DNA from: Phragmites australis
Lineage: Eukaryota > Streptophyta > Magnoliopsida > Poales > Poaceae
Assembly (NCBI RefSeq): GCF_958298935.1
Contig: NC_084924.1
Span: 20,743,819-20,807,818, forward strand
Direction: 5' to 3'
DNA length: 64,000 nucleotides
Part shown: positions 36,307 through 47,292 of the stretch, in pieces
Layout: every line of letters begins with the position of its first letter
How positions within the stretch are numbered: position 1 is the first letter of the stretch
Notes under the pieces: model-generated
What the model was told of the DNA's origin: nothing
What the model saw: only the letters and a program-made list of their open reading frames with translations
Database searches by the model: none
Position numbers and translations under genes: made by a program

Positions 36307-39300
36307 ATGATTCCTCAGGGAACTTCTACACTGACATTGCCGGTGGTTGGGGCATCTTCTTCCCACACTGTAGGAATTTCTTCATCTCAGACACCTTCTG
36401 GGTTATATACTTTACCTAGTGCTGAGAGCGGAGGTCACAATGACGTGGTGACAGGTATCTTACCCGTGGACTCCTTTGATGCACATGTTTTATTTGATTC
36501 TGGAGCTAGCTTTTCCTTTGTCTCGGTAGACTTCGTTAAACGAGCGAGACTATTAATACAACAAATTGGGCAATCTGTGGTAGTTAACTCCTCCAGTGGT
36601 CTTATATCCAGTTCTTATGTTTGCCCGGGGTGTGTTATAAATATTGGAGATGAGGAATTCACAGCTAACTTGGTGATGATCAATTTAGAGTCCTTCGATG
36701 TTATTCTTGGTATGGACTGGCTTACCCAATACCAAGCCATTATCTCTTTCTTTGAAAATCATCACCTTGCGAGCTCCATCAGGAGGGGAGATTACTTTCC
36801 AAGGGAAGGCCTTGCCATATGCACTTTCCATGTTGTGCAGGATTTTCCCTAACCGATGGATGTGGAAATATGGTGCTCTTTGGTCACTGGTTGAAGGGTA
36901 GGATGTCACTCTATGCGTGGAAGATATTCCAGTAGTGTGTCGTTATCCTGATGTGTTTCCTAGTGAGCTTCTAGGATTACCTCCTGAACGAGGACCAGTC
37001 TTTCGTATTGAGTTGATTCCAGGTACACAACCTATTTATAAGACTCCGTACCGAATGGCTCTAATGGAACAAATAGAATTGAAGAAGCAATTAGATGAAC
37101 TCCTTGCTAAGGGATTTATTAGACCGAGTACGTCGCCTTGGGCTGCCCCTGTTTTATTTGTGGAAAAGAAAGATGGCACTAAAAGGCTTTGTGTGGATTA
37201 TCGGGCGCTTAATCAAGTGACAATAAAAAACAAATATCCTCTACCTCGTATTGATGATCTTTTCGATCAGTTGAGGAGTGCTATGATATTTTCGAAGATT
37301 GATTTGCAATCGGGTTATTATCAATTGCGAATCCGAGATGAGGATATTGAGAATACGGCTTTCAATACAAGGTATGGGCATTTTGAATATGTGGTTATGT
37401 CTTTTGGACTAACGAATGCCCCTGCTGTTTTTATGGAAGCCATGAACCGGATGCTCCATGAATATCTAGATGTCTTTGTGGTGGTTTTCATCGATGATAT
37501 ATTGATTTATTCCAAGTCAAAAGAGGAACATGAGGAGCACCTCGGTTTAGTGCTAGAGGCTCTTTGAAAGAATAAATTTTATGCGAAGCTAAAGAAATGT
37601 GCCTTTTGGCTCGAAGAAGTAGGATTTCTTGGTCATGTTATTAATCAGTATGGTATTACTGTGGACCCAAAGAATGTTGCTGCAGTATTAGAATGGCAAA
37701 GACCATCTAATGTGACAGAGATTCGAAGTTTTCTTGGACTTGCTGGCTATTACCGGTGCTTTGTACAAGATTTCAACATTATCGCAAAACCTATGACTAG
37801 ACTTACTCAAAAAGGTATTCCATTTGTATGGACTGATGAATGTGAGGTCAGTTTCCAAACCTTAAAGAATAAGTTGGTGAACGCTCCTATTTTGGCTTTG
37901 CCCGAGAGTGGTAAGCGTTTCACAGTTTACACTGATGCTTCTCGAATTGGACTTGGTTGTGTGCTTATGCAAGAAGGTCGGGTAATTGCATATGCTTCTA
38001 GACAATTGAAAACTCATGAACAGAATTATCCCACTCATGACTTAGAATTGGCTGTAGTGGTTTTTGCCTTGAAGAGTTGGAGGCATTACCTGTATGGTGA
38101 GTCATGTGATATTTTCACTGATCATAAGAGTCTCAAGTACATTTTCACTCAAAGAGATCTGAATTTGAGACAGCGAAGATGGTTAGAATTAATCAAAGAC
38201 TATGATCTGACAATTCAGTATCATCCCGGAAAGGCAAATGTGGTAGCTGACGCCCTTAGCAGAACAGGTGTACCTAAAGCAATAATGTCCCTACATTCAG
38301 ACTTGGATCGGATGGGGATATCTTTTTGCTTTGCTGGCACTGTGCAGAAAGAAACTCAAATGATCATCCAATCTGCTATACCTGAACATGTACGTGAAGC
38401 TCAGCAGCATGATCGTCTTCTTTTAGAAGTTCGAAAGAGAATTTCAGCGGGAAAATCAAAAGAGTTTGGTGTGGATGAGCATGGTGTGATACGCTTTAGA
38501 GGCCATCTTTGTGTACCACAGAAGGCAGATGTGAAAATGGATATATTGATAGAAGCTCACCGGATTCCTAATACTATTCATCCAGGTGAAATCAAAATGT
38601 ATCGAGACCTAAAACAAATTTTTTGGTGGAAAAGGATGAAAGTAGATATTGCTAAGTATGTTGCAGCTTGTGGTGTCTGCCAACAAGTAAAGGCTGAACA
38701 TAAAAGACCTGCAGGATTAATGCAATCCTTAGAAATTCCAGAATGGAAATGGGAACATATCACTATAGACTTCATTGTTGGGTTGCCTCGTTCACCTCGA
38801 GGCAGAGATGCTATTTGGGTTATTGTGGATAGGCTTACCAAATCCGCACATTTCATCCCAATGAAGACAACCAGTTCGGCACATGATTTAGCTCCCTTGT
38901 ATATCAGGGAAATAGTGAGGTTGCATGGTGTGCCAAAATTGATCATTTCAGATCGGGATTCTAAATTTGTATCTCAGTTTTAGCAGAGTTTGCAAAGTGC
39001 CTTGGGCACAAAACTTTCTCTTAGCACAACCTTCCACCCTCAGACGGATGGTCAGTCAGAGCAGACCATTCAGACTTTAGAGGACATGCTTCGTGCTTGT
39101 GTCTTATCCTGGAAAGGCAATTGGGAAGATCATCTAGCCTTAGCAAAATTTGCTTATAATAATAGTTATCAAGCTAGTATTCTGATGGCTCCTTTTGAGG
39201 CCTTGTATGGCCGAAGGTGTGTTTCCCCTTTGTGTTGGGATTCTGTTGGAGAGAGATCACTACTTGGTCCAGATTTGGTTCAACAAACATCAGAAAAGGT

Positions 39301-39760
39301 ATACCAAATACGTCGGAACTTATTGGCTGCTCAAAGTCGACAGAAAAGCTATGCAGATATCCGGAGAAGAGACCTAGAATTTACAGTTGGTGACTATGTT
39401 CTTCTCAGAGTATCGCCAACTAAAGGTGTTGTACGTTTTGGTATCTCTGGAAAGCTTATCCCGAGGTACATTGGTCCATTTCTAATCACAGCCCGAGTAG
39501 GCAGTTTGGCGTACCGTGTTGATTTACCAGACTCAATGAGTGGAGTACATAATGTCTTCCATGTTTCTATGCTAAAAAAAATATCTGAGAGACCCTGAGC
39601 ATAAAATTGATGTTGAATCAATCACGATAGAGAAAGACCTGACCATAAAGTGCCACCCAGTACGTATTCTGGATTCCTCAGAGCGAGTTATGAGGAGGAG
39701 AACTATCAAGTTTGTGAGAGTCCTTTGGACAAATCAAACAGAATGAGAAGCAACTTGGGA
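36307..39760 (+). pseudogene. pol of the Tekay-like element: protease, RT, RNase H, integrase, tail
   Basis: Protease begins about 36460 (HVLFDSGASFSFVS, active-site DSG) and changes frame near 36750. RT runs about 37010-37564 with [30 protein letters not shown] and [13 protein letters not shown], then stops at TGA 37565. The same frame continues through the RT end and RNase H ([18 protein letters not shown], about 37920-38270). Integrase has its HHCC region near 38570-38700 ([20 protein letters not shown]), the Asp residues of IDFIVG and IISDRDSKF, a TAG at 38981, then [19 protein letters not shown]. One extra A in an A-run near 39573 shifts the frame into the chromodomain-like tail with TWELEE and a further TGA. 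All catalytic motifs are visible, but the reading frame is broken at least five times. Confidence 0.9.
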
Positions 39761-39887
39761 ACTTGAAGAACAAATACGCAAGGAGTATCCTGAGCTCTTT
39801 GAGATTGGTGAGTCATATGTTTTGAAATATTTTACCTCTATTCTATAGTTGCCATGGAAGCGGCAGAATTGGGGGACGAATTCCTTT

Positions 39888-39899
39888 AAGAGGGGAGAA
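39888..39899 (+). other. Polypurine tract of the Tekay-like element
   Basis: AAGAGGGGAGAA lies directly before the 3' LTR start at 39900. Confidence 0.85.
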
Positions 39900-41959
39900 T
39901 GTAATACCTAATTTTGAGAGAGAGAAAAAAAGAGAGCTTTGACCAAAAAGTTGACTTTTTGATCCGTTGCTCGTATGGACGATCGGAGACCGTGGTTGCG
40001 TTCATCTCGTCGAGACGAACCTATTTTGCTATTCATATATCCGTTCCGAGCACTTTGTGACACGTAGCAAGCCCAATAAATTTAGATCGTTGTTTTTTCA
40101 AAAAAAAAATAAAAGAAGGATAAGTACCGGATGGATTGGTCCTCAACCTGATCCATCCAGACTCTTCTTGCGTTCGCCTCTGTCTCTCTCTTTCTCTCTC
40201 TCTCCCTGTCGCCGCTATCCCGTGCGCTGCGCGCCGAGTCGTGCCGCCTGCTCCTGCCGCCTCTGCATCGTGCTGCACCGCCGGCCGCCGTCGCCTCTGC
40301 CTGTGCCGGCCGTCGCTGCACCGCTGCTGTGTGCGCCGGGCCGCCACCGTCGAGCCGGGCCGCCACCGCCGCACCTGCGTGCCGCTGCCGCTGCCGCACG
40401 CCGCCGTGCAAGCCGGCTGCTGTTGCCTCTGTGCTAGCCGCTGTGCGAAGAAGCAAGCCAACAGCCAGCCAAAGAAGAAGCGAGGAGGAAGAAAACCAGG
40501 AAGGAAGAGAAAAAAAAGGAGAGAGAAGAAAAAGAGAAAAGGAAAAAAGGGAAGAAAGAAGAAAAAAGAGAAAGTTGGAAATTTTGTAATTTTGTCGGAT
40601 TCGTCGTCAATCCTTCAAAGGTGATTCTTCAGTAATTCTTAGACGTTTATGGTTAGATCAAATCAATCAATTCCTGTCGTATCATTTTATGTGATCAATA
40701 GTCTGATTCGTTTCGATAATCGTTATTGATTCGAAGATATGACATCCGAGTCGAAACATTCATTTCCTTCAACGAAGCAAAGTCTCATTAGTGGGAACTT
40801 TGATTTGACTCTGAATTGGAAATAGTGTATCATTTCATATGATACAGTTTTTTGTTCGGTTTTCCGAAATATAGGCGTATATGTGACATTTTCAGACGTA
40901 GGGTTGACGCTTTATATTTTATGTGTTTTAAATGTGTTTTAGTGCTAATAATATACCTGTACAGGTGGTACCACTTTCGGACGTTCTTGATCAAAATTTC
41001 TTCGTTGCTTTTGGTAAAAGGCAAGTAACGCAGGGGTGTGATTCAGTGCTATGTTTATATTCATGTCTTACTTTTTTGCAAATAAAATTGAAGTATATGG
41101 TTTTTTCTAATTCATGCAAATCATGGATGATGTTGCATTTGGTTAATTAATTCCATGCTATTCTTATTGATTTGGATTGTACCTCTGTCATCATGAATCA
41201 GTTTGGTGTTTTTTTATCACGAGTCATCAAAAAGGAATAAAGAATTGACGTCAATTCACATGCATACATATGCATTTATGCACTTCATATGGTGATAAAG
41301 ACCGATCACTGTCATCGTGCGTGATTCGTACCGGTACATGGAGTTGTATGAGATGTTGGTATCGTCCAGCTCTCAAATGTAGTTGCATCATGGTATTCAT
41401 ACATTTTTTTATGATATCTGGAGAATACAGAATTCTAGGAGTTAAATGCCATTTTTTGTGGGAGACTGGGTTGGAGTCTGTCGTTACTTTCTCGACAAAT
41501 GATCTGAAAGGCTATTCTCTTTAAAACCTTGTGTTTTTTTGTTGTTATGAGAAGAATGTTCAATTCCCAAATACTTTTGAACTGAGTGAGATGTGTTTAT
41601 ATTCATAGCTGTTACTTGCTGAGCTCGTCTCACCCCCTGTTAAATCTTTACAGGTATGTTTAGAATGCTGACGTGCATTTTGGGGGATGGATCTTGATAG
41701 TTGCACGCACTACCTCATCACGATGTCGATAACTCAACCGGTGTTTAGAAGTTATGGTTTTTGATGGTCTGTCGTTTGTTTTATATATGTTGTGGTAAGA
41801 CGCTGGTAGCGTCGTGAAAATTGCTATATATATTGGTTATATCATATATTGTCTGCCTGTGATATTTTTTTGTCAGTTATACCGTCCCTATAGAGGAAAT
41901 GTTGCCAAAATTTTCTATTTTCAAAAAAGTTATGCTTACTTACAAAGTAGGGTGTTACA
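39900..41959 (+). repeat. 3' LTR of the Tekay-like element
   Basis: 2060 bp, colinear with 32752-34810 apart from small indels in the GC-rich and purine-rich blocks. It ends GTGTTACA and is followed by the TSD copy GCCAA. Confidence 0.92.
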
Positions 41960-41964
41960 GCCAA

Positions 41965-42439
41965 CCTGACCCCCTATCTCCAAAAACACATCACAACCTG
42001 ACACAGATATATTCCCTTGTCAGGTCCCCATTTTCGGACAATCCACATGAAGTACAAACTGCCAACTCCCAAGAGGATCATAACCTCTCAGAGAGCAATG
42101 CCAGACGATGTACCTCCCAAAATCTAGTGAAGCATCAAAGGGATTCGATCTGTAAAATCTACCATTCACTGTAATAAATAAGTTGAACAGAAACATCCTA
42201 GAAGCCTGTGCAAATTCGGTTGCATTGCGCAGCTGAGATTGAGTCAGTAACCAACACAGCCGTCAAGAACAGAACATTAACAGATTTGGCAATGATCGAT
42301 GTACGATTAGCACCACCAGATGCTTGACATCATCTTACAATATCAAGAAAGGTTTAGAAAAGAGACTCTCCTTAATCAGTTCTTAGAATCATCGGACGTC
42401 TTGTCTTAAAACACTGCGTCGATCCTGCAGTTCTTGCGA
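41965..42439 (-). other. 3' flank of the GAMYB-like gene
   Basis: This 475-bp interval between the Tekay-like element and the MYB stop codon probably holds the MYB 3' UTR. No other gene was seen. A canonical AATAAA on the minus strand was not found within it. Confidence 0.5.
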
Positions 42440-44846
42440 TCAGCAGATCCTGGACATGTTGCTCCACTGGCAGACGCTGTCGAGGCTCCAGTCCTGGTCC
42501 GACGAGCTGGCGCCACCGCCGCCCGGCAGGTCCACGCCGAGGTCGACTTTGGAAGACGGGTCCTGGTCATCGCTGCTGTGTTGCGAAGTCGAGCCGGAGT
42601 GATTGGGTACAGGGACCGGCGGTGCGGTCTCCGGTGCGACGAGCGTCGGGATCATCAGGTCGAACAGGGTGTCGATCTCATCGTCCATGAGCTGGCTTAC
42701 CAATTTGTTCTCTGGAATTGAAATGGATAGATAAACTCATTATGTAAAATAAGAAATAAAGTGACATTGTTTAATAAAAAAATGTGACATTGTTCTCCGG
42801 CACAATTTGCTACATGAAAGTTCATATTTGAACGATTTATACCAGGATAAATGCGTAGCTTTTATAAACTAATTCTGATATGATTCTATTCTTCACTAGT
42901 TCGATGACCATGAGAACATCTCTTGTAAATCTCCTGAAAGTATTCCTAGCTATGATCATGTTGATTTTGTTAACTTCTGAAGAATATGACAATAATGTGT
43001 CGTGTTGTTATGGAAGCTAACGAGCAATCATCCACGAGCGGAAAGGAAGCATATTACATTTAATTAGGTATATGATAAAGTGGTACATGAAGAGAGAAAA
43101 GAAGAAAGAGAAATAAAGGTGTTAAAGCACTCCTTGGCAAGATAATGGAAAGTAATCATGGAACAAGATCAAAGGCAGTCACTGTCTTGCAAGGACAAAA
43201 AGAAGCCCTCTGCAGCCTGTACCTGCACAAGTACTAACCTTAAAACTTTCAAAAAGAAAAACAAAGAAGGTTCCAAATAGTGCAGTCCATGTTTCAGATT
43301 TTACCCGACTCCTAAAATATATTAATTCACAAGAATTACTTTCACTGATGCATATTCATTCCTATAATTTTGAAACGAAACGGCATGAGACTAATTTTTT
43401 TAAGTAAGGTCATGTAAACCTTGGTAATTACATGACTCTACTTAAAAAATTAGTCTTCTTTTGCTTTTCAAGAAGTTGGTGGAACTTGGCAAGAGAAAAC
43501 AAAAGGAGATTTTGGAAGCACAAACAAAAAGGTTCATGCTAATCGATCAATTCACATCATAATCATGTGCATTTGTTCTCTACTCCAACAAAGCAACAAA
43601 TTGAACTCGGAGGGCATCGAAAAAAGGGAAAAATATGAGAAATGCTTTATACACGGCATGCACTACTCACCTCTGCCACCATGCCGCTCCAGGACAGCGC
43701 AGCCAGGGCGCTCGGCGTCTGCGTGCTCCGGGGCTAGCACCGGCACCGATGGATCAACTTTGATGGCGTCATGCAGCTCCTGCAGCATCTTCTCCAGACT
43801 CGCGGCGTTATGCTGGCCCTGCAGCCCTCCTCCGCCTAAGCCACCGGTGGCGGCGGTGGACGAGGACGGCGGCATCGCCTGGCGGAATTGGCTTGAAGGG
43901 AGCTCCACTCTGGGGCCAGGGGACGGCGAGAGCGGGGGTAGTCTGCTCTGGTCAGTGCTCAGGCCGTACCCGAGGGACAGGTTCGGCGTGACCCCGGTCG
44001 ACGTCGACGGTGACACGGGCGACGAGTGCGCGAACTGGAAGTAGTGCGCGTTCCGGGCGAACGGCTTGGCCCACGGGGACGACGGCGCGGAGAAGGGCGG
44101 TGGCGAAAGGAATTGCACCGTCTGGTTCGTTACGGCCAGCTGCCGAGCCAGGTCAAGCGGTGGCGGCCGGGAAGTGGTGTAACCAGCTGATGCGGCATTG
44201 CCTGCGTCCAGCTTCCGGACATTGGTGCCCGATAGCTGCGCGGACGCCAACGGTGAAAATTCGTCGTATTGGCTGCGCTTGGAGAGGGAGAGCTGGAGCT
44301 GCACCTCCGGCGGGTACACAGGCAAGCCAGAGCGCTGCCGCCGTTTCGTCCTCGTGTTCCAGTAGTTCTTGATCTCGTTGTCCGTCCTCCCCGGCAGCTG
44401 CGGACGTGCACCAACAACGCATATCAGTTACACCAACAACTCGCAATAAATTAAGGCGAAAAGGAAAGGTCGAATATGATTGAGGTGTGCTGTCCCGCTC
44501 TGCTTACATGGGCAGCCATGCGCGCCCATTTGTTGCCAAGCTGCACATGGAGCTGGGCGATGAGGAGCTCCTCGTCGGGGGAGAAGGAGCCCTTCTTGAG
44601 GTTTGGGCGGAGGTGGTTGGTCCACCGCAGCCGGCAGCTCTTGCCGCAGCGCTGCAGCCTTGTCATACTATGCGCCGCGTTCCAGTTCCCCTCGCCGTGC
44701 CGCCGAACGTGGTCCATCAGCATGGCGTCCTCCGCCGTCGTCCACGGCCCCTTCTTGAGCACCACTAACGCCGCCTCCTCATGACCCTCCATCGACAGCT
44801 TCTCCTCCTCGGGTGATGTCGGCGCCGCACCGGGATTCTGCTCCAT
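42440..44846 (-). CDS. GAMYB-like R2R3-MYB transcription factor, three exons
   Basis: Exons are 44508-44846, 43671-44397 and 42440-42711 on the minus strand (339 + 727 + 272 bp), giving 445 residues. Splice sites are CAT|GTAAGC with CGCAG|CTG, and AGAG|GTGAGT with TTCCAG|A; phases agree. R2 starts at about residue 31 (KKGPWTTAEDAMLMDHVRRH) and R3 runs on from about 83 (KKGSFSPDEELLIAQLHVQL), crossing the first intron at MAAH|LPGRTDNEIKNYWNTR. The RSGLPVYPPEV block after R3, the miR159-like site and the C-terminal QLMDDEIDTLFDLMIP region fit the GAMYB group, nuclear regulators in gibberellin, anther or aleurone programmes in other grasses. The protein is somewhat shorter than classical GAMYB and may be a GAMYB-like paralogue. 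It appears intact. A Stowaway MITE sits upstream and a retrotransposon downstream. Confidence 0.93.
43389..43455. repeat. Inverted repeat (hairpin) in MYB intron 2
   Basis: The left arm 43389-43417 (starting GACTAATTTTTTTAAGTA) pairs with 43428-43455 (ending ACTTAAAAAATTAGTC) over about 28 bp, with one bulge and two mismatches and a loop of about 10 bases. It could be a tiny MITE or a hairpin in the pre-mRNA. Confidence 0.75.
43887..43907 (-). promoter_or_regulatory. miR159-like target site in MYB coding sequence
   Basis: The plus strand reads ATTGGCTTGAAGGG then AGCTCCA, which matches the known plant miR159 sequence at 18 of 21 positions (mismatches at miRNA positions 1, 6 and 20). The mRNA side encodes VELPSSQF, the place and frame where GAMYB genes keep this site. 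The pairing around the cleavage position (10-11) is perfect. Post-transcriptional repression by miR159 is therefore likely. Confidence 0.85.
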
Positions 44847-45077
44847 AGGCGGCGCCGGAGAAGGATCGAGGAGGGAGAGGCAGAGGCACGGTTGTGTGTG
44901 GAAGGTGACTGCGATGGGAGCGGAGGGAAGGGGTGCAAGGAGATTTAAGGGAAAAGTTGCTAAAAATGGAGGCGGGGAGCTGGCGTTTGGTTTCAGTGTG
45001 GGGTTATAGCCAAGGCATGTTTATTGTCTCTTTTAGTCTTCTGTTCTAACTTCTCTTTTTTTCTCCCTAGAGTGCTA

Positions 45078-45322
45078 CTCACTTCATCTCAAAATAGATG
45101 ATATTTTACTCTCTTCTATAATATTTAAAATATATGATGTTCTACCATTTTGAGATAACTTTAGTTCAAATTTTTAATCTATATTAAAGAACTCCATTCC
45201 CAATGTAAATCTTATTTTTCATGGAATGAATAGTACTAAAAGAAGGTAATATAGTCATTTTATTTATTACCTTAGTCGTTATCTTGAACTCTACAATGTC
45301 ATCTATTTTAAGATGGAGAGAA
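45078..45322. mobile_element. Stowaway-like MITE, 245 bp, in MYB upstream region
   Basis: The left end CTCACTTCATCTCAAAATAG and the right end read inversely, TTCTCTCCATCTTAAAATAG, form matching termini followed on both sides by GATGA. The flanks are TA at 45076-45077 and TA at 45323-45324, the Stowaway target. There is no coding capacity. It lies about 230 bp upstream of the MYB ATG. Confidence 0.85.
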
Positions 45323-45324
45323 TA

Positions 45325-45881
45325 TTATATATGGATCGCATAAATTGGAGCATATGGTGCTTGGAATCTTTGGTGCTATGCTTGCATTTTGGTGTATGTG
45401 GGATACAACTGGAAGATCGGAGAGAATGATTAGGGAAGGGTTGAAGAGGTGCGTGGAAGTGTCTGTCACAAGAGGAGGGAGAGAAAAAGGGTGTGGGGTG
45501 TTCAGCATGGCAATGACAGAGGTGGGAGAGCTCTAAATTCATAATGCTTCCTAATATATTGGTCCACTTTGTATTGTCATTATATTTGAGCTGTTAATTC
45601 AAGTGGATGCATTTACATTGTATTCTTTTTTCAGGCCGGTGTCTCGAAAATATAATGCAACAAGGATGGGAGTGACGACAAGTTAAAAGAACCTTTGCAA
45701 TATAAAGTTGTAGTGCTTTGTCTTTTCAGTGACACGGTACCGTCTTCTTTAAGTAACATTATACGTGTGTTGGTAACCAGGACTGCACTGTCAACTAGGA
45801 CCTGGCTTGTTGGGCCTAGTGGGTACAATGAGATCGCGATTGGTAGGCTGAGTTAAGGAGGCCTCTGAACTCGGAGAGACG
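45325..45881. other. Interval between MITE and MULE
   Basis: No gene or repeat was recognised. The plus frame at 45345-45536 and the minus frames opposite have no domain. Confidence 0.45.
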
Positions 45882-45890
45882 TTTGGTAGA

Positions 45891-46160
45891 CGATTTTTCT
45901 TTTTTACATTTTCTAGCGTTAATATTTAAATAAATAGATTTTTATAGAAAGATTTGTATAAATAGACGTTTATTGTCTTCTGAAAAGGTTATAACCTTTT
46001 TAAGGGATGGTAAATATACCACGGTGGCACGAGTATCTCTTGTAGTCCTTTCATAGGGTGATTAGGCCTACTTCGCATGCTCACCCCTTACCGCCCTCTT
46101 AGAGAGTGGTTAGCGCCCCTACCGCTCTCTCAGGGGCTGTTTAGCCCAGTTTTATTATTA
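45891..46160 (+). repeat. Left terminal inverted repeat of the MULE
   Basis: It begins CGATTTTTCTTTTTTACATT after the TSD. The outer part is AT-rich; the inner part carries CTTACCGCCCTCTTAGAGAG and CCTACCGCTCTCTCAGGGGC blocks. The inner boundary near TTTAGCCCAG is approximate. Confidence 0.85.
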
Positions 46161-46433
46161 AAATAACAAAAATCCCAGAAGTTATCTAAGATAAAAATAA
46201 TAAAAATTCCAAAAATATTAAAGTGAATGTAGAATAAATACATGCAAGTAAAATGAAAAAACCATACTGCGTATATGAGATGAGTATATGGATTTGAACA
46301 TTACTAATAGCATGTAGGCTACATCCAAGATACATATACAACTTATGTAATATTAAAAATGATATAACCACCTTGAATTCAATAAGTACAATATTTAGTA
46401 GCATAAACATTATGGACCAAATGACCATTAAAG
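46161..46433. other. MULE subterminal AT-rich sequence
   Basis: AT-rich sequence between the left inverted repeat and the third gene. No coding signal. Confidence 0.5.
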
Positions 46434-47292
46434 TTATCTGTGCCTTATCTCCCGTTCCATCCAATAGTAATCATATTCTGCGAATTTTGGTCTATGTGGT
46501 GCCGATATATACGGAAAATAATCAGAGTTAGGATCTCGGTCATCTGCCCCGTCGTTAGAGAATTCATAACGGTGTGGAGTTCTCTGAGGAGTAAGCATAA
46601 AGTCATCATCATTGGAACCAAACCCTTTGGTTGTGGCGGAAGTGGTAGAAGCATGTCCTCTTATGGTTGTTTTTGAACGATCACCTATTTCATGGCAGCT
46701 CGAACCACCGCCTCTTTCACAATGGCGTGAAGGTCTCGAATGACCACCTCTATGTCTCCAGTTATGTTCGGGTAGGCAGCCATCACCAAAGACTAGATGG
46801 AGCCCTAAAAAGTTCTCAATGAGTTTTATTCAGCAACTCTTCATCACGAGGGAATATCTTAGTATACAAAATGAGCATACAGAAATATAAACGTGTCTTA
46901 GAAGTACAACATAACAATTAATTGGGATATGTAATAATGATGAACGGACCTTAATGTGCTCCTCGTACTGTTGAGTGTGCATAAATATCATCTGTGCTCG
47001 CTTGCTAAAACACTTTGCTATGTCAGCTAGTTAGCACACCCTGATATATCTCTAACGACACTCTAACAATTGCGTCTTTAAGTCCATGGAGGTCACAAAG
47101 CTTACCGTTCCTCCATTCCTCCGTGGTGAAACATGTACAACAGGTCATGGTCTGCTGTTTCGATAGCACTTTGTTCAGGTTCTCCTGCTTGAACACATTG
47201 TCACTTTTTGCCTGGGTCTCCCTCATAGTCTATAGGGCTGTCATTGAGAATTTGGATGTCCACGAGAAATGTCTGCTTGAGGAGGCAGCCAT
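46434..47292 (-). pseudogene. Candidate third MULE gene, family unknown
   Basis: From the ATG at 47292 the minus strand reads MAASSSRHFSWTSKFSMTAL, one TAG, then TMRETQAKSDNVFKQENLNK and TCCTCFTTEEWRNGKLCDLH in the same frame to a stop at 47023. A coding-like block in another frame follows near 47010-46945 (DIAKCFSKRAQMIFMHTQQY). A final block at about 46760-46434 includes GFGSNDDDFMLTPQRTPHRY and ends WMEREIRHR before TAA. The style (short N-terminal domain, His/Ser-rich linker, acidic tail) suggests a real small multi-exon protein. I recognise no family. It lies downstream of the PMD gene on the same strand and inside the MULE ends, so it is probably element-encoded or captured. Confidence 0.4.

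Larger units (their letters stand above)
32747..41964 (+). mobile_element. Tekay/Del-like Ty3/gypsy chromovirus with TSD GCCAA
   Basis: The element proper is 32752-41959 (9.2 kb); the given range includes the perfect TSD GCCAA at 32747-32751 and 41960-41964. LTRs of 2059 and 2060 bp start TGTAATACC and end GTGTTACA. The order PBS, gag, protease, RT, RNase H, integrase, C-terminal chromodomain-like tail, PPT is complete. Long LTRs, a FIDD-type RT box and the WELEE-containing tail fit the Tekay/Del chromovirus lineage. A count over the first ~118 aligned LTR bases shows about five differences, so insertion is not very recent. Several stops and frameshifts make it non-autonomous now. Confidence 0.93.

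Noticed and set aside
42440..42721. Plus-strand 95-codon frame opposite MYB exon 3
   Set aside because: It is the antisense shadow of the verified exon, which has matching splice phase and GAMYB-type sequence.
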